Below are positions 1 through 8,348 of a stretch of 64,000 nucleotides of DNA, in pieces. The stretch lies in NCBI GenBank assembly GCA_965657945.1, contig CBFHPW010000009.1:6440-70439 (forward strand). Direction: 5' to 3'. The stretch's first letter is position 1. Each line of letters opens with the position of its first letter. Source of the stretch: CAJJDF01 sp965657945 (GTDB lineage Bacteria; Bacteroidota; Bacteroidia; Flavobacteriales_D; CAJJDF01). Both the position numbers and the translations under genes were made by a program. The notes beneath the pieces were generated by a model. That model did not search any database and was not told the DNA's origin. It was given only the letters and a program-made list of their open reading frames with translations.

Positions 1-55
1 TGCAACAAGGAAAAAAAAGTGTTTCAATTTATTGGGCACCCTAAAAGCAACAATC

Positions 56-1849
56 ATGAATAAAACAATAAAAATCATAACCGAAAGGATAATAGAACGA
101 AGCAAAAGTGCTAGAGCTGAGTATGTCAGTCAAATGCAGTTAGCAGAAAAAAATAAGAGGTCGAGGGAAATTATGTCTTGCGGAAACTTGGCTCATGCCT
201 TTGCCGCATGTGACGATCATGTCAAAAACAAACTTAGCGGAAATTCATCTTTTAATTTAGCAATTGTATCAGCGTACAACGATATGTTGTCTGCTCACAA
301 ACCCTATGAAAACTATCCCGACAAAATAAGAAAAGCTGCAGAGAAAAATGGAGCAGTTGCTCAATTTGCAGGTGGCGTACCTGCCATGTGCGATGGTGTA
401 ACTCAAGGTCAGCAAGGAATGGAGCTATCACTATTGAGCCGAGATATAATAGCTATGTCTACCGTAGTTGCTTTATCGCATAATATGTTTGATGCAACTA
501 TTTGTTTAGGAATTTGTGATAAAATAGTCCCAGGACAACTTATAGGTTCATTAAAATTTGGTCATTTACCCACTATTTTCATTCCAGGTGGACCCATGGA
601 GACAGGTATATCAAATGAAGAAAAAGCAAAAATACGAGAGGATTTTGCCAAAGGATTAATATCACGAGAAGAATTACTGAAAGGAGAATCTGCCGCCTAC
701 CATTCTGCAGGAACTTGTACATTTTACGGAACTGCCAATAGCAATCAAATGCTTGTAGAACTAATGGGATTGCACCTTCCTGGATCATCCTTTGTAAATC
801 CAACAAATCCATTGAGAGATGCCCTGACAGAGGAAGCTGTCAAGCAACTTATCACGATAACCGAAGAACATAACAAAGTGCCCCTATATAAAATAATATC
901 AGAGAAAACTATCGTAAATGGTATTGTTGGATTATTGGCGACAGGCGGTTCTACCAACCATACTATTCACCTTGTGGCTATTGCCAAGGCAGCTGGTATT
1001 CATATTAATTGGGAAGATTTCTCAGAAATATCAAAGGTAGTTCCTTCAATTACCCGAGTATATCCCAATGGGACTGCTGATATAAATCACTTTCATGCAG
1101 CAGGAGGCATGTCTGTGGTCATAAAAACTTTGCTTGAAAAAGAATTATTGCACGAAGATGTATGGACGGTTAAAGGAAAAGGATTAACACAATATACGCA
1201 AGAACCATTTTTACAAAATAATACGATTGAATTCAAGGAAGGTCCTGCCAACTCATTAGACACATCAGTTATAGCGGCTATTGGGAAACCATTTGATCCA
1301 GAAGGTGGTATAAAACTAATTCAAGGAAATATAGGAGTATCTGTTTGCAAAGTTTCTGCTGTAAATCCAAAAAACAGAATTGTTGAAGCCCCGGCTCTTG
1401 TTTTTAACGATCAAAATGATTTTGTCACAGCTTTCAATAAAAGTGAATTAAACAAAGATTTTATTGCAGTAATTAGATTTCAAGGACCTAAAGCTAACGG
1501 GATGCCAGAATTACACAAACTAACACCAATGCTCAGTATTTTACAACATAATGGCCATAAAGTTGCCTTGGTGACTGATGGGAGAATGTCTGGTGCCTCA
1601 GGAAAAGTTCCTTCAGCTATTCATTTAACTCCCGAAGCAAAGGACGGAGGTATTCTTCCGCTTCTAAGAAATGGAGACTTATTGAGATTAAATTGTGAGA
1701 AGGGAGAATTAGAATGTATGAACATAGACCAGGTAGTAAAAAGAACACCCGAAATAGAACCAGAAACTATACCTGGAACAGGCAGAGAATTATTTGATAA
1801 AGTAAGAACATTAATATCCTCTAGTGAAACAGGAGCAACAATATTTTAA
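56..1849 (+). CDS. edd: Phosphogluconate dehydratase (Entner-Doudoroff)
   Basis: Dehydrates 6-phosphogluconate to 2-keto-3-deoxy-6-phosphogluconate (KDPG), the first committed step of the Entner-Doudoroff pathway, in the cytoplasm. The 597-residue length fits the IlvD/Edd family. The iron-sulfur cysteine motif CDGVTQGQ begins near residue 112, a second conserved cysteine lies in SAGTCTFYGTANSNQ, and the GRMSGASGKVPSAIH signature is near the C-terminus. The KDPG aldolase gene directly downstream separates it from the similar dihydroxy-acid dehydratase IlvD. I chose the ATG at 56; an in-frame TTG at 32 would add eight residues but has no better upstream sequence. The promoter lies at or beyond the window edge. 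Confidence 0.95.
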   Translation: MNKTIKIITERIIERSKSARAEYVSQMQLAEKNKRSREIMSCGNLAHAFAACDDHVKNKLSGNSSFNLAIVSAYNDMLSAHKPYENYPDKIRKAAEKNGAVAQFAGGVPAMCDGVTQGQQGMELSLLSRDIIAMSTVVALSHNMFDATICLGICDKIVPGQLIGSLKFGHLPTIFIPGGPMETGISNEEKAKIREDFAKGLISREELLKGESAAYHSAGTCTFYGTANSNQMLVELMGLHLPGSSFVNPTNPLRDALTEEAVKQLITITEEHNKVPLYKIISEKTIVNGIVGLLATGGSTNHTIHLVAIAKAAGIHINWEDFSEISKVVPSITRVYPNGTADINHFHAAGGMSVVIKTLLEKELLHEDVWTVKGKGLTQYTQEPFLQNNTIEFKEGPANSLDTSVIAAIGKPFDPEGGIKLIQGNIGVSVCKVSAVNPKNRIVEAPALVFNDQNDFVTAFNKSELNKDFIAVIRFQGPKANGMPELHKLTPMLSILQHNGHKVALVTDGRMSGASGKVPSAIHLTPEAKDGGILPLLRNGDLLRLNCEKGELECMNIDQVVKRTPEIEPETIPGTGRELFDKVRTLISSSETGATIF

Positions 1850-1851
1850 CT

Positions 1852-2427
1852 ATGAATAGACAATTTGGAATACGAACAATTTTAGAAAACAATCCACTCA
1901 TACCAATCATCAACTTTACCGATCTTTCTCATGTTGAGCCTGTTATTAATAAACTTGCGCTTCAAGGAATCATGTGTTTAGAAATAACACTGAGATCGGA
2001 ACTTGCTTGGAAAGCAATCGAGTTGGCGATGAAAGTGAAACCAAACAATTTTAATATAGGGGTGGGAACTATCACATCGGTTTCTCACCTAAAAAAGTGT
2101 CATGAATTAACTATTGATTTTATTGTCAGCCCTGGCACTTCACCAGCTTTACAACAGGCACTGAATCAATGTGAAATACCTTTTCTTCCTGGAGTCATGA
2201 CCCCCTCAGATATTATTTCTGGTTTGGAACTGGGCTGGGATACTTTTAAGTTATTTCCTTTTAATTTGGCAGGAGGAATGAAAGCGTTATCTACCTATAA
2301 TTCGGTATTTCCCGAAGTTAAATTTTGTCCCACTGGCGGAGTAAATGAAACTAATTATCAGGATTGTCTTGAATTAAAAAACGTTTTATCTGTGGGTGGA
2401 TCATGGCTTACAGATACCATAACATAA
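1852..2427 (+). CDS. eda: KDPG aldolase
   Basis: Cleaves KDPG to pyruvate and glyceraldehyde 3-phosphate, completing the Entner-Doudoroff pathway. The 191-residue protein carries the class I aldolase motifs: the catalytic glutamate in LEITLRS (residue 44), the PGVMTPSD segment (113-120) and the Schiff-base lysine in TFKLFPF (residue 133). It is a little shorter than the usual 205-215 residues, mainly at the C-terminus. It starts two bases after the edd stop, so the two are certainly co-transcribed and probably translationally coupled. No other sugar-acid gene is visible, because the upstream neighbour lies outside the window. Confidence 0.95.
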   Translation: MNRQFGIRTILENNPLIPIINFTDLSHVEPVINKLALQGIMCLEITLRSELAWKAIELAMKVKPNNFNIGVGTITSVSHLKKCHELTIDFIVSPGTSPALQQALNQCEIPFLPGVMTPSDIISGLELGWDTFKLFPFNLAGGMKALSTYNSVFPEVKFCPTGGVNETNYQDCLELKNVLSVGGSWLTDTIT

Positions 2428-2871
2428 TTTAATCTTTATACATTGAAGCAAAATGAAAACGGCCACTCAAAAGGAGTAGCCGATCTCTAAACAAAAAAAA
2501 GAAAATTATGATTGCTATTCCCCAATAGCAGATTTTTGATCCGATTCTAGCAAGCTAGAAAGGAGACCAAAGATGTTTTAGTTTCCTGTATCTATGAAAA
2601 TCCATTCTGTTGTACTCTGGGTAGATTTTGTAAGGTTCATAGTAACTATTTTAAATGTGTTGTTTGTGCTGATATAAAGAAACAACAAAATAATTAAGAA
2701 AAAAGAGAGGGTTATTTAATGGTATGTTTCACCTATTATTCGGTTATTTTTAACTCCCAAACCCTCGATCCATTGGTTTTTGACCGAGTTTTTCTTTTGG
2801 ATCACTTTCTGTATTCATTTCTCGAATTATTCTTATTTTAACGCCATCAAACTGAAACCACTACTCTAATT
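2428..2871. other. 444-bp gap with three tandem hairpins, no clear gene
   Basis: No ORF of credible length is present. Three hairpins follow one another: 2460-2482 (9-bp stem, one mismatch, 5-nt loop), 2513-2530 (7-bp perfect stem, CCCC loop) and 2545-2560 (6-bp perfect stem, CAAG loop). Between the first two, an A-rich run precedes an ATG at 2508 that opens a six-codon frame (MIAIPQ, stop), which resembles a leader peptide. A second small frame at 2594-2677 would give a 27-residue hydrophobic peptide. A 7-bp inverted repeat (2707-2713 with 2760-2766) lies further on. The eda transcript probably ends here; a small RNA or a regulatory leader are alternatives. Confidence 0.4.
2460..2482. terminator. 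Hairpin downstream of eda, possible terminator
   Basis: A 9-bp stem (2460-2468 with 2474-2482, one C-A mismatch) closes a 5-nt loop. On the forward strand the following bases are A-rich, so the classical U-tract is missing; read on the reverse strand the hairpin is followed by TTTTCATTTT. It may be an imperfect end for edd-eda or part of a structured RNA. Confidence 0.35.
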
Positions 2872-3645
2872 ATGGCAATCAAAGCTCTGATAATAGATGA
2901 TGAAGAACTAGCCCGCGAAAACTTATCGATGATGATTGATAGTTATTGTCCCGAAATTGAGGTTGTGGGAAAAGCTCAAAACAAAGAAGACGGCAAAAGT
3001 AAGATTGAGCTGCTTAAACCAGATGTACTATTCCTCGACATTTGCATGCCTTCCGGAACTGAGGGTTTATCGTTGCTAGACGAACTAGAACACAAAGATT
3101 TTTTAGTTGTTTTTGTTACGGCCTTCAAAGAATATGCTCTGAAAGCTTTTAATACAAATGCGGTTCATTACTTGCTAAAACCAATAGATATTGAGGAGCT
3201 AATTGATGCTGAAAAAAAAATAAAAGTGAGATTGAACTTGCTCATCTCTCACCCAGAGAACAAAACCGAATACGAAGAATCCATCAGAAACACAGCAAAG
3301 AGCATTCGCACCAAAATTTCCGATAAACTAACGATTTCGCACAGCCGTGGAATCAAAATTGTCTCTATTGAGGACATTGAATACATTGAGGCTAAAGGTA
3401 ATTGTACCGACATTTATTTTAAAAACAAAACCAAGTACACCGATACACGCACCTTAAAAACCTATGTGAATATCCTGGATAACTCTCATTTTTTTCGAAC
3501 TCACAAATCGTTTTTGCTGAATCTAAATCACCTGAAAGAGTATTTGACGAGAGATGGGAACATTGCGGTTATGCAAAGCGGAAAGGAAATTCCTGTGGCT
3601 CGTAGCAGAACCAAAGAATTTGTAAGTTTATTGAAAAACTTATAA
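2872..3645 (+). CDS. LytTR-family response regulator
   Basis: A two-domain transcription regulator of 257 residues. The N-terminal receiver domain (about 1-120) has the acidic pocket DDEE (9-12), the phospho-acceptor aspartate in FLDICMP (residue 56), a threonine in FVTAF and the lysine in LLKPID (residue 103). The C-terminal half (about 150-257) matches the LytTR DNA-binding domain, with IKIVSIEDIEYIEAKGN and FFRTHKSFLLNL. In this phylum such regulators usually pair with a LytS-like histidine kinase encoded next door. None is present here, so this one is an orphan in the window. Its target is unknown. Confidence 0.92.
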   Translation: MAIKALIIDDEELARENLSMMIDSYCPEIEVVGKAQNKEDGKSKIELLKPDVLFLDICMPSGTEGLSLLDELEHKDFLVVFVTAFKEYALKAFNTNAVHYLLKPIDIEELIDAEKKIKVRLNLLISHPENKTEYEESIRNTAKSIRTKISDKLTISHSRGIKIVSIEDIEYIEAKGNCTDIYFKNKTKYTDTRTLKTYVNILDNSHFFRTHKSFLLNLNHLKEYLTRDGNIAVMQSGKEIPVARSRTKEFVSLLKNL

Positions 3646-3660
3646 AAAACAATAACTTTG
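3631..3660 (+). promoter_or_regulatory. Bacteroidota-type promoter of trmB
   Basis: TTG at 3631-3633, a 19-bp spacer, then TAACTTTG at 3653-3660, which matches the Bacteroidota TTTG / TAnnTTTG consensus. The upstream element lies inside the end of the LytTR gene. The predicted start point near 3667 leaves a leader of about 12 nt before the trmB ATG. Confidence 0.7.
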
Positions 3661-3678
3661 CGCTGAAATCAGAGGAAA

Positions 3679-4362
3679 ATGGCGAAGAATAAACTCATGA
3701 AATTTGACGAAATGAAATCCATGGAAAGGGTGTTTGAACCTTCTATGAGTGATTTTATTGAGGTAAAATACCCGTTAAAAGGAAATTGGAACAAAGAGGT
3801 ATTCAAGAATGACAATCCCATCGTGCTAGAATTGGGTTGTGGAAAAGGAGAATATTCAGTTGGAATGGGAAGAAAATATCCTCACAAAAACTTTGTAGGT
3901 ATTGACATAAAAGGGGCGCGTATTTGGAAAGGAGCGAAAGAAGCAAATGAAGAAGGGCTAACGAATGTTGCCTTTTTGAGAAATGTGGTTGACTTTGTCG
4001 AACACTTTTTTGCCGAAAACGAAATAGACGAAATTTGGTGTACTTTCTCGGATCCTCAACCCAAAAAACCCAATAAAAGACTGACCTCCAGACAATTTAT
4101 CAATCGCTACAAAAAAGTATTGAAACCGAACGGAATTGTTCATTTAAAAACCGACAACACACTGCTGTACGAATTTACCCTCGAAGAAATTGAAGAGTAC
4201 GGATACGAAACTTTAGCAAACTCCAACAACATTTACGAAAAAGACTGGAATACATTCTCGGAGGAGTTTCAAGAGATTTTATCCATTAAAACTCACTACG
4301 AAACATTGTTTGCCAACAAGGGTTTTAAAATTAAATATGTAGCTTTTCGGGTAGATGATTAG
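3679..4362 (+). CDS. trmB: tRNA (guanine-N7-)-methyltransferase
   Basis: Transfers a methyl group from S-adenosylmethionine to N7 of guanosine 46 in the tRNA variable loop. The 227-residue protein shows the SAM-binding motif VLELGCGKGEY (49-59) and the TrmB signature with DPQPKKPNKR near 125-134, where many homologues have DPWPKK followed by a basic run. The C-terminal segment TLFANKGFKIKYVAFR is also typical. Its stop codon interlocks with that of the convergent folB gene (4359-4362). It appears to have its own promoter. Confidence 0.95.
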   Translation: MAKNKLMKFDEMKSMERVFEPSMSDFIEVKYPLKGNWNKEVFKNDNPIVLELGCGKGEYSVGMGRKYPHKNFVGIDIKGARIWKGAKEANEEGLTNVAFLRNVVDFVEHFFAENEIDEIWCTFSDPQPKKPNKRLTSRQFINRYKKVLKPNGIVHLKTDNTLLYEFTLEEIEEYGYETLANSNNIYEKDWNTFSEEFQEILSIKTHYETLFANKGFKIKYVAFRVDD

Positions 4363-4715
4363 CAAGGTTCATCTACCACAATTGACACATAGTTTACATT
4401 TCCATTAATAGGCGGATTCACTTTTTTTATTTCGATTCGAGCATGTGTCATGGTAAATGATTCATTTTTGAGTCGCTTCAAAATTCTGTATCCTACCGTT
4501 TCAATTAATTTTGAACGAATTGCCATTTCTTCCTCCACCACTCTGTTTACTACCACGTAATCAATCGTTTTGGATAAATCATCAGTCTCAGCCGATACTT
4601 TAAAGTCTGTTGTTAATTCTACATCTACAATGTATTCATTTCCAATAATTGCCTCTTCTTCCAAACAACCGTGGTGAGAAAACGTTTTGATTCCAACTAC
4701 CGATACTTTATTCAT
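4359..4715 (-). CDS. folB: Dihydroneopterin aldolase
   Basis: Converts 7,8-dihydroneopterin to 6-hydroxymethyl-7,8-dihydropterin and glycolaldehyde in folate synthesis. At 118 residues it has normal length. Family features are the N-terminal FSHHGCLEEEAIIGNEY segment, the LSKTIDYVVVNRVVEEE stretch and the C-terminal IEIKKVNPPINGNVNYVSI, which includes the catalytic lysine. The gene overlaps the end of nothing upstream but its start lies 8 nt inside the DUF4296 gene, so the two are read as one operon with pyrC. Linking one-carbon and pyrimidine synthesis is plausible for nucleotide supply. Confidence 0.93.
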   Translation of the reverse strand: MNKVSVVGIKTFSHHGCLEEEAIIGNEYIVDVELTTDFKVSAETDDLSKTIDYVVVNRVVEEEMAIRSKLIETVGYRILKRLKNESFTMTHARIEIKKVNPPINGNVNYVSIVVDEPC

Positions 4716-5316
4716 TTCGTTTATTATTAAAAAACAAGGCAGGTTCTCTAAATATATCCTTCCCTTTTTTGAGTTTAATTATGTTTGTTTCAAAAGACAA
4801 TGAATCAATTGCAAAGTTGGCCAATTTATCCTGATGGTTTCGATAAAACCTCAACAAAGAATCCATCCTTTCATGGAAAGTAGTTTGGGTGTCTTTCTCC
4901 ACAAAATGAGTCAATCCATCTGTATCGAATAGTTGAGTGAGCTGAACAAAAGAAAGGCTCTTTATTGGTTCCAACTCTTTATATTTCTTCGACTCCTCCA
5001 TCACTCTTTCTAGCACAATTTCTGAAACTTCCTTCATAGAATTGGATAGGATATAATACTCTTGGTTGGCAACATAATCTTCGTAAGAAATTCCATTTTT
5101 CACAAAAACGCCTTGATACAAGCTCAACGCAGTGTCACTCATCATTTTCATATTAAAATTAAAGTTCGAGATACTACCTTCCAATAAATTCATGTCGTAC
5201 AATAAGTTAGCAAACTCACTTTGAGACATCAATCTTTCTGGTTTGTCCAAAGAGTTTTTTTCTGGATGGCATTGCCAAAACATAACAACCCATGCGATAT
5301 AAAGTACGTTTTTCAT
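4708..5316 (-). CDS. DUF4296 domain-containing protein
   Basis: A 202-residue protein of unknown function. The segment MSQSEFANLLYDMNLLEGSIS near residue 30 is the hallmark of DUF4296, a family found almost only in Bacteroidota. A short hydrophobic N-terminus ends in a cysteine at residue 16, so it is probably an exported lipoprotein, although the residues before that cysteine (FWQ) are a poor lipobox. The rest is charged and helical. It is wedged between pyrC (4-nt ATGA overlap) and folB (8-nt overlap), an order I recognise as common in Flavobacteriia. No function is proposed. Confidence 0.85.
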   Translation of the reverse strand: MKNVLYIAWVVMFWQCHPEKNSLDKPERLMSQSEFANLLYDMNLLEGSISNFNFNMKMMSDTALSLYQGVFVKNGISYEDYVANQEYYILSNSMKEVSEIVLERVMEESKKYKELEPIKSLSFVQLTQLFDTDGLTHFVEKDTQTTFHERMDSLLRFYRNHQDKLANFAIDSLSFETNIIKLKKGKDIFREPALFFNNKRNE

Positions 5317-6650
5317 TCTCTATCAAACGAAAGTCTTTGGCCAATAGTACCTTCAATAATCTTCCCATTATTCCAGACTACATTTCCACTTACAATAGTT
5401 GTTTCAATTCTCGAATGGAACTCTTGCCCTTCGAACGGAGACCAACCACATTTGTATAACAAGCTTTCTTTGTCTACGGTATAAGTTTCATTCAAATCAG
5501 CAATAAACAAGTCGGCAAAGTATCCTTCTCTCACGTAACCTCTTTTTTCAATCTGAAAACATCGAGCGACATCGTGACTGAACTTTTGAGCAATGTGGGT
5601 GAGCTCAATTTTTCCTTCGTAATATAATTCAAACAAAGCATTTAGTGCGTGTTGCACAAGCGGTCCTCCTGAAGAAGCTTTGGTATAAACTCCGTCTTTT
5701 TCTTGTGTTGTATGTGGCGCATGATCGGTAGCCAATACATCAATCACGTTGTTATTCAGGGCTTCCAAAATAGCGTCTCTGTCCGATTTTTTCTTTACTG
5801 CCGGATTCCATTTAATTCTGGCTCCTTTGGTTTTATAATCTGCCTCTTCAAACCACAAATGATGAATACAAGCTTCGGCAGTTATTCGTTTCTCCTCAAG
5901 GGGAATATCATTCGTAAACAAACTCAATTCCTTTGCAGTAGAAATATGAAGAATATGCAATCGGGTGTTGTATTTTTTTGCTAATTCTACCGCCAAAGAC
6001 GAAGATAAATAACAAGCTTCTTCGCTTCTGATAATTGGGTGCATCTCGATAGGAATATCATCTCCGTACTTTTCCGTGTACGCTGCTATGTTTTTTCTTA
6101 TCGTGGCCTCATCTTCGCAGTGCGTTGCAATTAGCATCTTACATTTGGAAAAAATATTAGTGAGGGTTTCTTTGCTATCGACCAACATATTTCCGGTAGA
6201 AGAACCCATAAATACTTTTACACCACAAACCGTTTTGGGATCGGTTTTTAGAACCTCTTCAATGTTTTCGTTCGAAGCACCCATAAAAAATGAGTAATTG
6301 GCCAACGAACTTTCCGAAGCAATGGTATACTTATCTTCCAAGAGTTCTTGAGTCAAAGCATTAGGTACGGTATTTGGCATTTCCATAAACGAAGTAATTC
6401 CGCCTGCTACAGCAGCTCTTGATTCTGTTCTGATATTTGCCTTATGGGTCAATCCTGGTTCTCTAAAGTGTACTTGGTCATCTATCGCTCCAGGAAACAC
6501 ATATTTTCCCGTAGCATCAATCACGTGAGCTGTTTTGTGAGAAATAGAGTCGCTTATCTTCTCTATTTTATCGTTTTTGATCAGTATATCTTTTTTCAGG
6601 ATTACCCCTTCATTTACGAGGTGACCATTCTTGATAAGAATTATTGGCAT
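5313..6650 (-). CDS. pyrC: Dihydroorotase
   Basis: Cyclises carbamoyl aspartate to dihydroorotate in pyrimidine synthesis. The 445-residue amidohydrolase has GAIDDQVHFREPG near residues 54-66, the likely carboxylated lysine in GVKVFMGSSTG (145), metal-ligand histidines in ATHCED (177) and LHILHIST (235), and the catalytic aspartate in ATDHAPHT (309). The first histidine of the usual HxH metal motif is replaced by glutamine (DDQVH, residue 59). As far as I recall this is normal for the Bacteroidota subgroup, so I do not read it as inactivation. It leads the pyrC, DUF4296, folB operon. Allantoinase is the main alternative but is less likely. Confidence 0.92.
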   Translation of the reverse strand: MPIILIKNGHLVNEGVILKKDILIKNDKIEKISDSISHKTAHVIDATGKYVFPGAIDDQVHFREPGLTHKANIRTESRAAVAGGITSFMEMPNTVPNALTQELLEDKYTIASESSLANYSFFMGASNENIEEVLKTDPKTVCGVKVFMGSSTGNMLVDSKETLTNIFSKCKMLIATHCEDEATIRKNIAAYTEKYGDDIPIEMHPIIRSEEACYLSSSLAVELAKKYNTRLHILHISTAKELSLFTNDIPLEEKRITAEACIHHLWFEEADYKTKGARIKWNPAVKKKSDRDAILEALNNNVIDVLATDHAPHTTQEKDGVYTKASSGGPLVQHALNALFELYYEGKIELTHIAQKFSHDVARCFQIEKRGYVREGYFADLFIADLNETYTVDKESLLYKCGWSPFEGQEFHSRIETTIVSGNVVWNNGKIIEGTIGQRLSFDRE

Positions 6651-6713
6651 GAATTATTTTTTTATTGGTAAAAATAACGATTGAAAAGGGGAAATACTAT
6701 TCTTGTGGAAATT

Positions 6714-7439
6714 TTATTTCTTGTGAGAAATATTCTTAAACCTCAATTTAAAAACGCCAAAAACTGCCTCTTTAAAGATGGAAGAATCCATTTTTGAATT
6801 CCCATGTTCTCTGTCTTTAAAAGTAATCGGCACTTCTTTTCCTTTAAAACCTAATCGAGTTGCTGTATATTTCATCTCAATCTGAAAAGCATAACCTATG
6901 AACTTAACTGAATCTAAATCTATGGATTCTAAAACTTTACGTGAATAACACATGAATCCAGCTGTTGTGTCTTTTATTTTTACCCACAGAATCATGCGAA
7001 CGTAAATTGAAGCGAAATAAGACAAGAACAATCTAAATTTGTCCCAATTACTTACGCCTCCACCTTTTACGTACCTGGACCCGATACTAAAATCATATCC
7101 CTCTGAAGCGCATGCGTAATAAAGGGTTGGCAATTTGTCTACTGGATGAGAAAAATCAGCATCCATTTCGAAAATATAGTCATACCCTTTTTCCAGCGCC
7201 CATTTAAATCCAAAAATATAAGCTGTACCTAGTCCTAACTTCCCTGTTCTTTCTTGAATGTGAAGAGAATCTGGGTATTCTTCTTGAAGGTTTTTAACAA
7301 TTTCAGCTGTCCCGTCAGGAGAACCATCATCTACAATTAATACATGAAAAGCTTTGGGAAGTCTATGAACCGTCCGGATCATCTTCTCAATGTTCTCTTT
7401 CTCGTTGTAAGTGGGTATGATTACTAAACTGTCTGACAT
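6714..7439 (-). CDS. Polyprenol-phosphate mannosyltransferase-like glycosyltransferase (GT2)
   Basis: A family 2 glycosyltransferase of 241 residues that matches the dolichol-phosphate mannose synthase type: it moves a sugar from a nucleotide donor onto polyprenyl phosphate at the cytoplasmic membrane. Motifs include VIIPTYNEKENIE at the N-terminus, VDDGSPDGTAEIV, the metal-binding FEMDADFSHP and DTTAGFMCYSRKVL. There is no C-terminal membrane domain, so it is the soluble, peripheral type. The ATG at 7439 places the start just before the conserved strand; an in-frame upstream start would add 17 unconserved residues. The donor sugar is not known. The product could feed the DUF2723 protein at 53.9-57.5 kb. 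Confidence 0.9.
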   Translation of the reverse strand: MSDSLVIIPTYNEKENIEKMIRTVHRLPKAFHVLIVDDGSPDGTAEIVKNLQEEYPDSLHIQERTGKLGLGTAYIFGFKWALEKGYDYIFEMDADFSHPVDKLPTLYYACASEGYDFSIGSRYVKGGGVSNWDKFRLFLSYFASIYVRMILWVKIKDTTAGFMCYSRKVLESIDLDSVKFIGYAFQIEMKYTATRLGFKGKEVPITFKDREHGNSKMDSSIFKEAVFGVFKLRFKNISHKK

Positions 7440-7507
7440 AATGTTAAAAAGCAAATCAAATATAGGGTTTTGTAACTGTTTTGAAAACAAATCCTTTCAA
7501 ATTAACA

Positions 7508-8281
7508 TTATTTAAATAAGTCCCTAGGAATTGTGCATACAGGTATCGGATTCATTTTATGCTGATTGGCCTTGTTTAACTTTCTATAAATTGCCAATAT
7601 TTCAATTTTTCTTTCTGGTAATGCCGATTCTTCGCCATCAAATTCCATCGCCCATTCAAGCTCTGGATAGGAAGCGCCTAATTGGTCCTCATCTGACCTA
7701 TCATCTCCCCACAATCCATCTGTAGGACTCGCATTTTGAATTTCTTCAATCACGCCTAATTCTTTGGCAATTTCATACACATGAGATTTCATTAAATCTG
7801 CAATGGGACTCAAGTCTACTCCCCCGTCTCCGTATTTGGTATAGAACCCGACTCCAAAATCCTCTACTTTATTGCCAGTTCCCGCTACCAAATATCGGTG
7901 GTGCCCTGCAAAAGCATATAAAGTGGTCATTCTCAATCGTGCCCTTAGATTTGCCATGGTTAGTTCGTCCTGTACCTCTTTTGGGTAATCCCTACAGATT
8001 TGGTCAAAAGTGGCAGTTAATTCTACCACATCAGAAGAAACTCCCGTATACTTTTCTTTTAACCACTTTATGTGATTATTACTTCGTTCGAGCTGATTTG
8101 GAGCTTGATGGATTGGTAAATTTAAACAAATGAGTTTTTTGGACGTTTGAGCACACAAGGCAGAAGTAACTGCGGAATCTATGCCTCCAGAAATACCCAG
8201 AACAAATCCTTCCATTCCGGATTTTGTTGAATATTCTTCCAACCAACGGACAATGTGGCTAATTACTTTTTTTGTTTGCAT
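7508..8281 (-). CDS. nadE: NAD+ synthetase
   Basis: Amidates deamido-NAD to NAD using ATP, the last step of NAD synthesis. The 257-residue protein has the pyrophosphatase P-loop LGISGGIDSAVTSAL (SGGIDS at 31-36), GTGNKVEDFGVGFYTKYGDGGVDLSPIADLMKSHV split over the deamido-NAD site, and PTDGLW. There is no N-terminal nitrilase domain, so the nitrogen source should be ammonia. It lies 68 nt upstream of the glycosyltransferase start on the same strand and may share its transcript. Length and motifs are normal. Confidence 0.95.
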   Translation of the reverse strand: MQTKKVISHIVRWLEEYSTKSGMEGFVLGISGGIDSAVTSALCAQTSKKLICLNLPIHQAPNQLERSNNHIKWLKEKYTGVSSDVVELTATFDQICRDYPKEVQDELTMANLRARLRMTTLYAFAGHHRYLVAGTGNKVEDFGVGFYTKYGDGGVDLSPIADLMKSHVYEIAKELGVIEEIQNASPTDGLWGDDRSDEDQLGASYPELEWAMEFDGEESALPERKIEILAIYRKLNKANQHKMNPIPVCTIPRDLFK

Positions 8282-8348
8282 TGTATCCTTCTTTATAAGT
8301 AACCGCTACATTCTGAGTGGTTACCCGTCTCATTTATACTGTTGTTGC

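Noticed and set aside
7531..7725. Forward ORFs opposite nadE and the glycosyltransferase
   Set aside because: They lie opposite clearly conserved genes and show no protein-like pattern.
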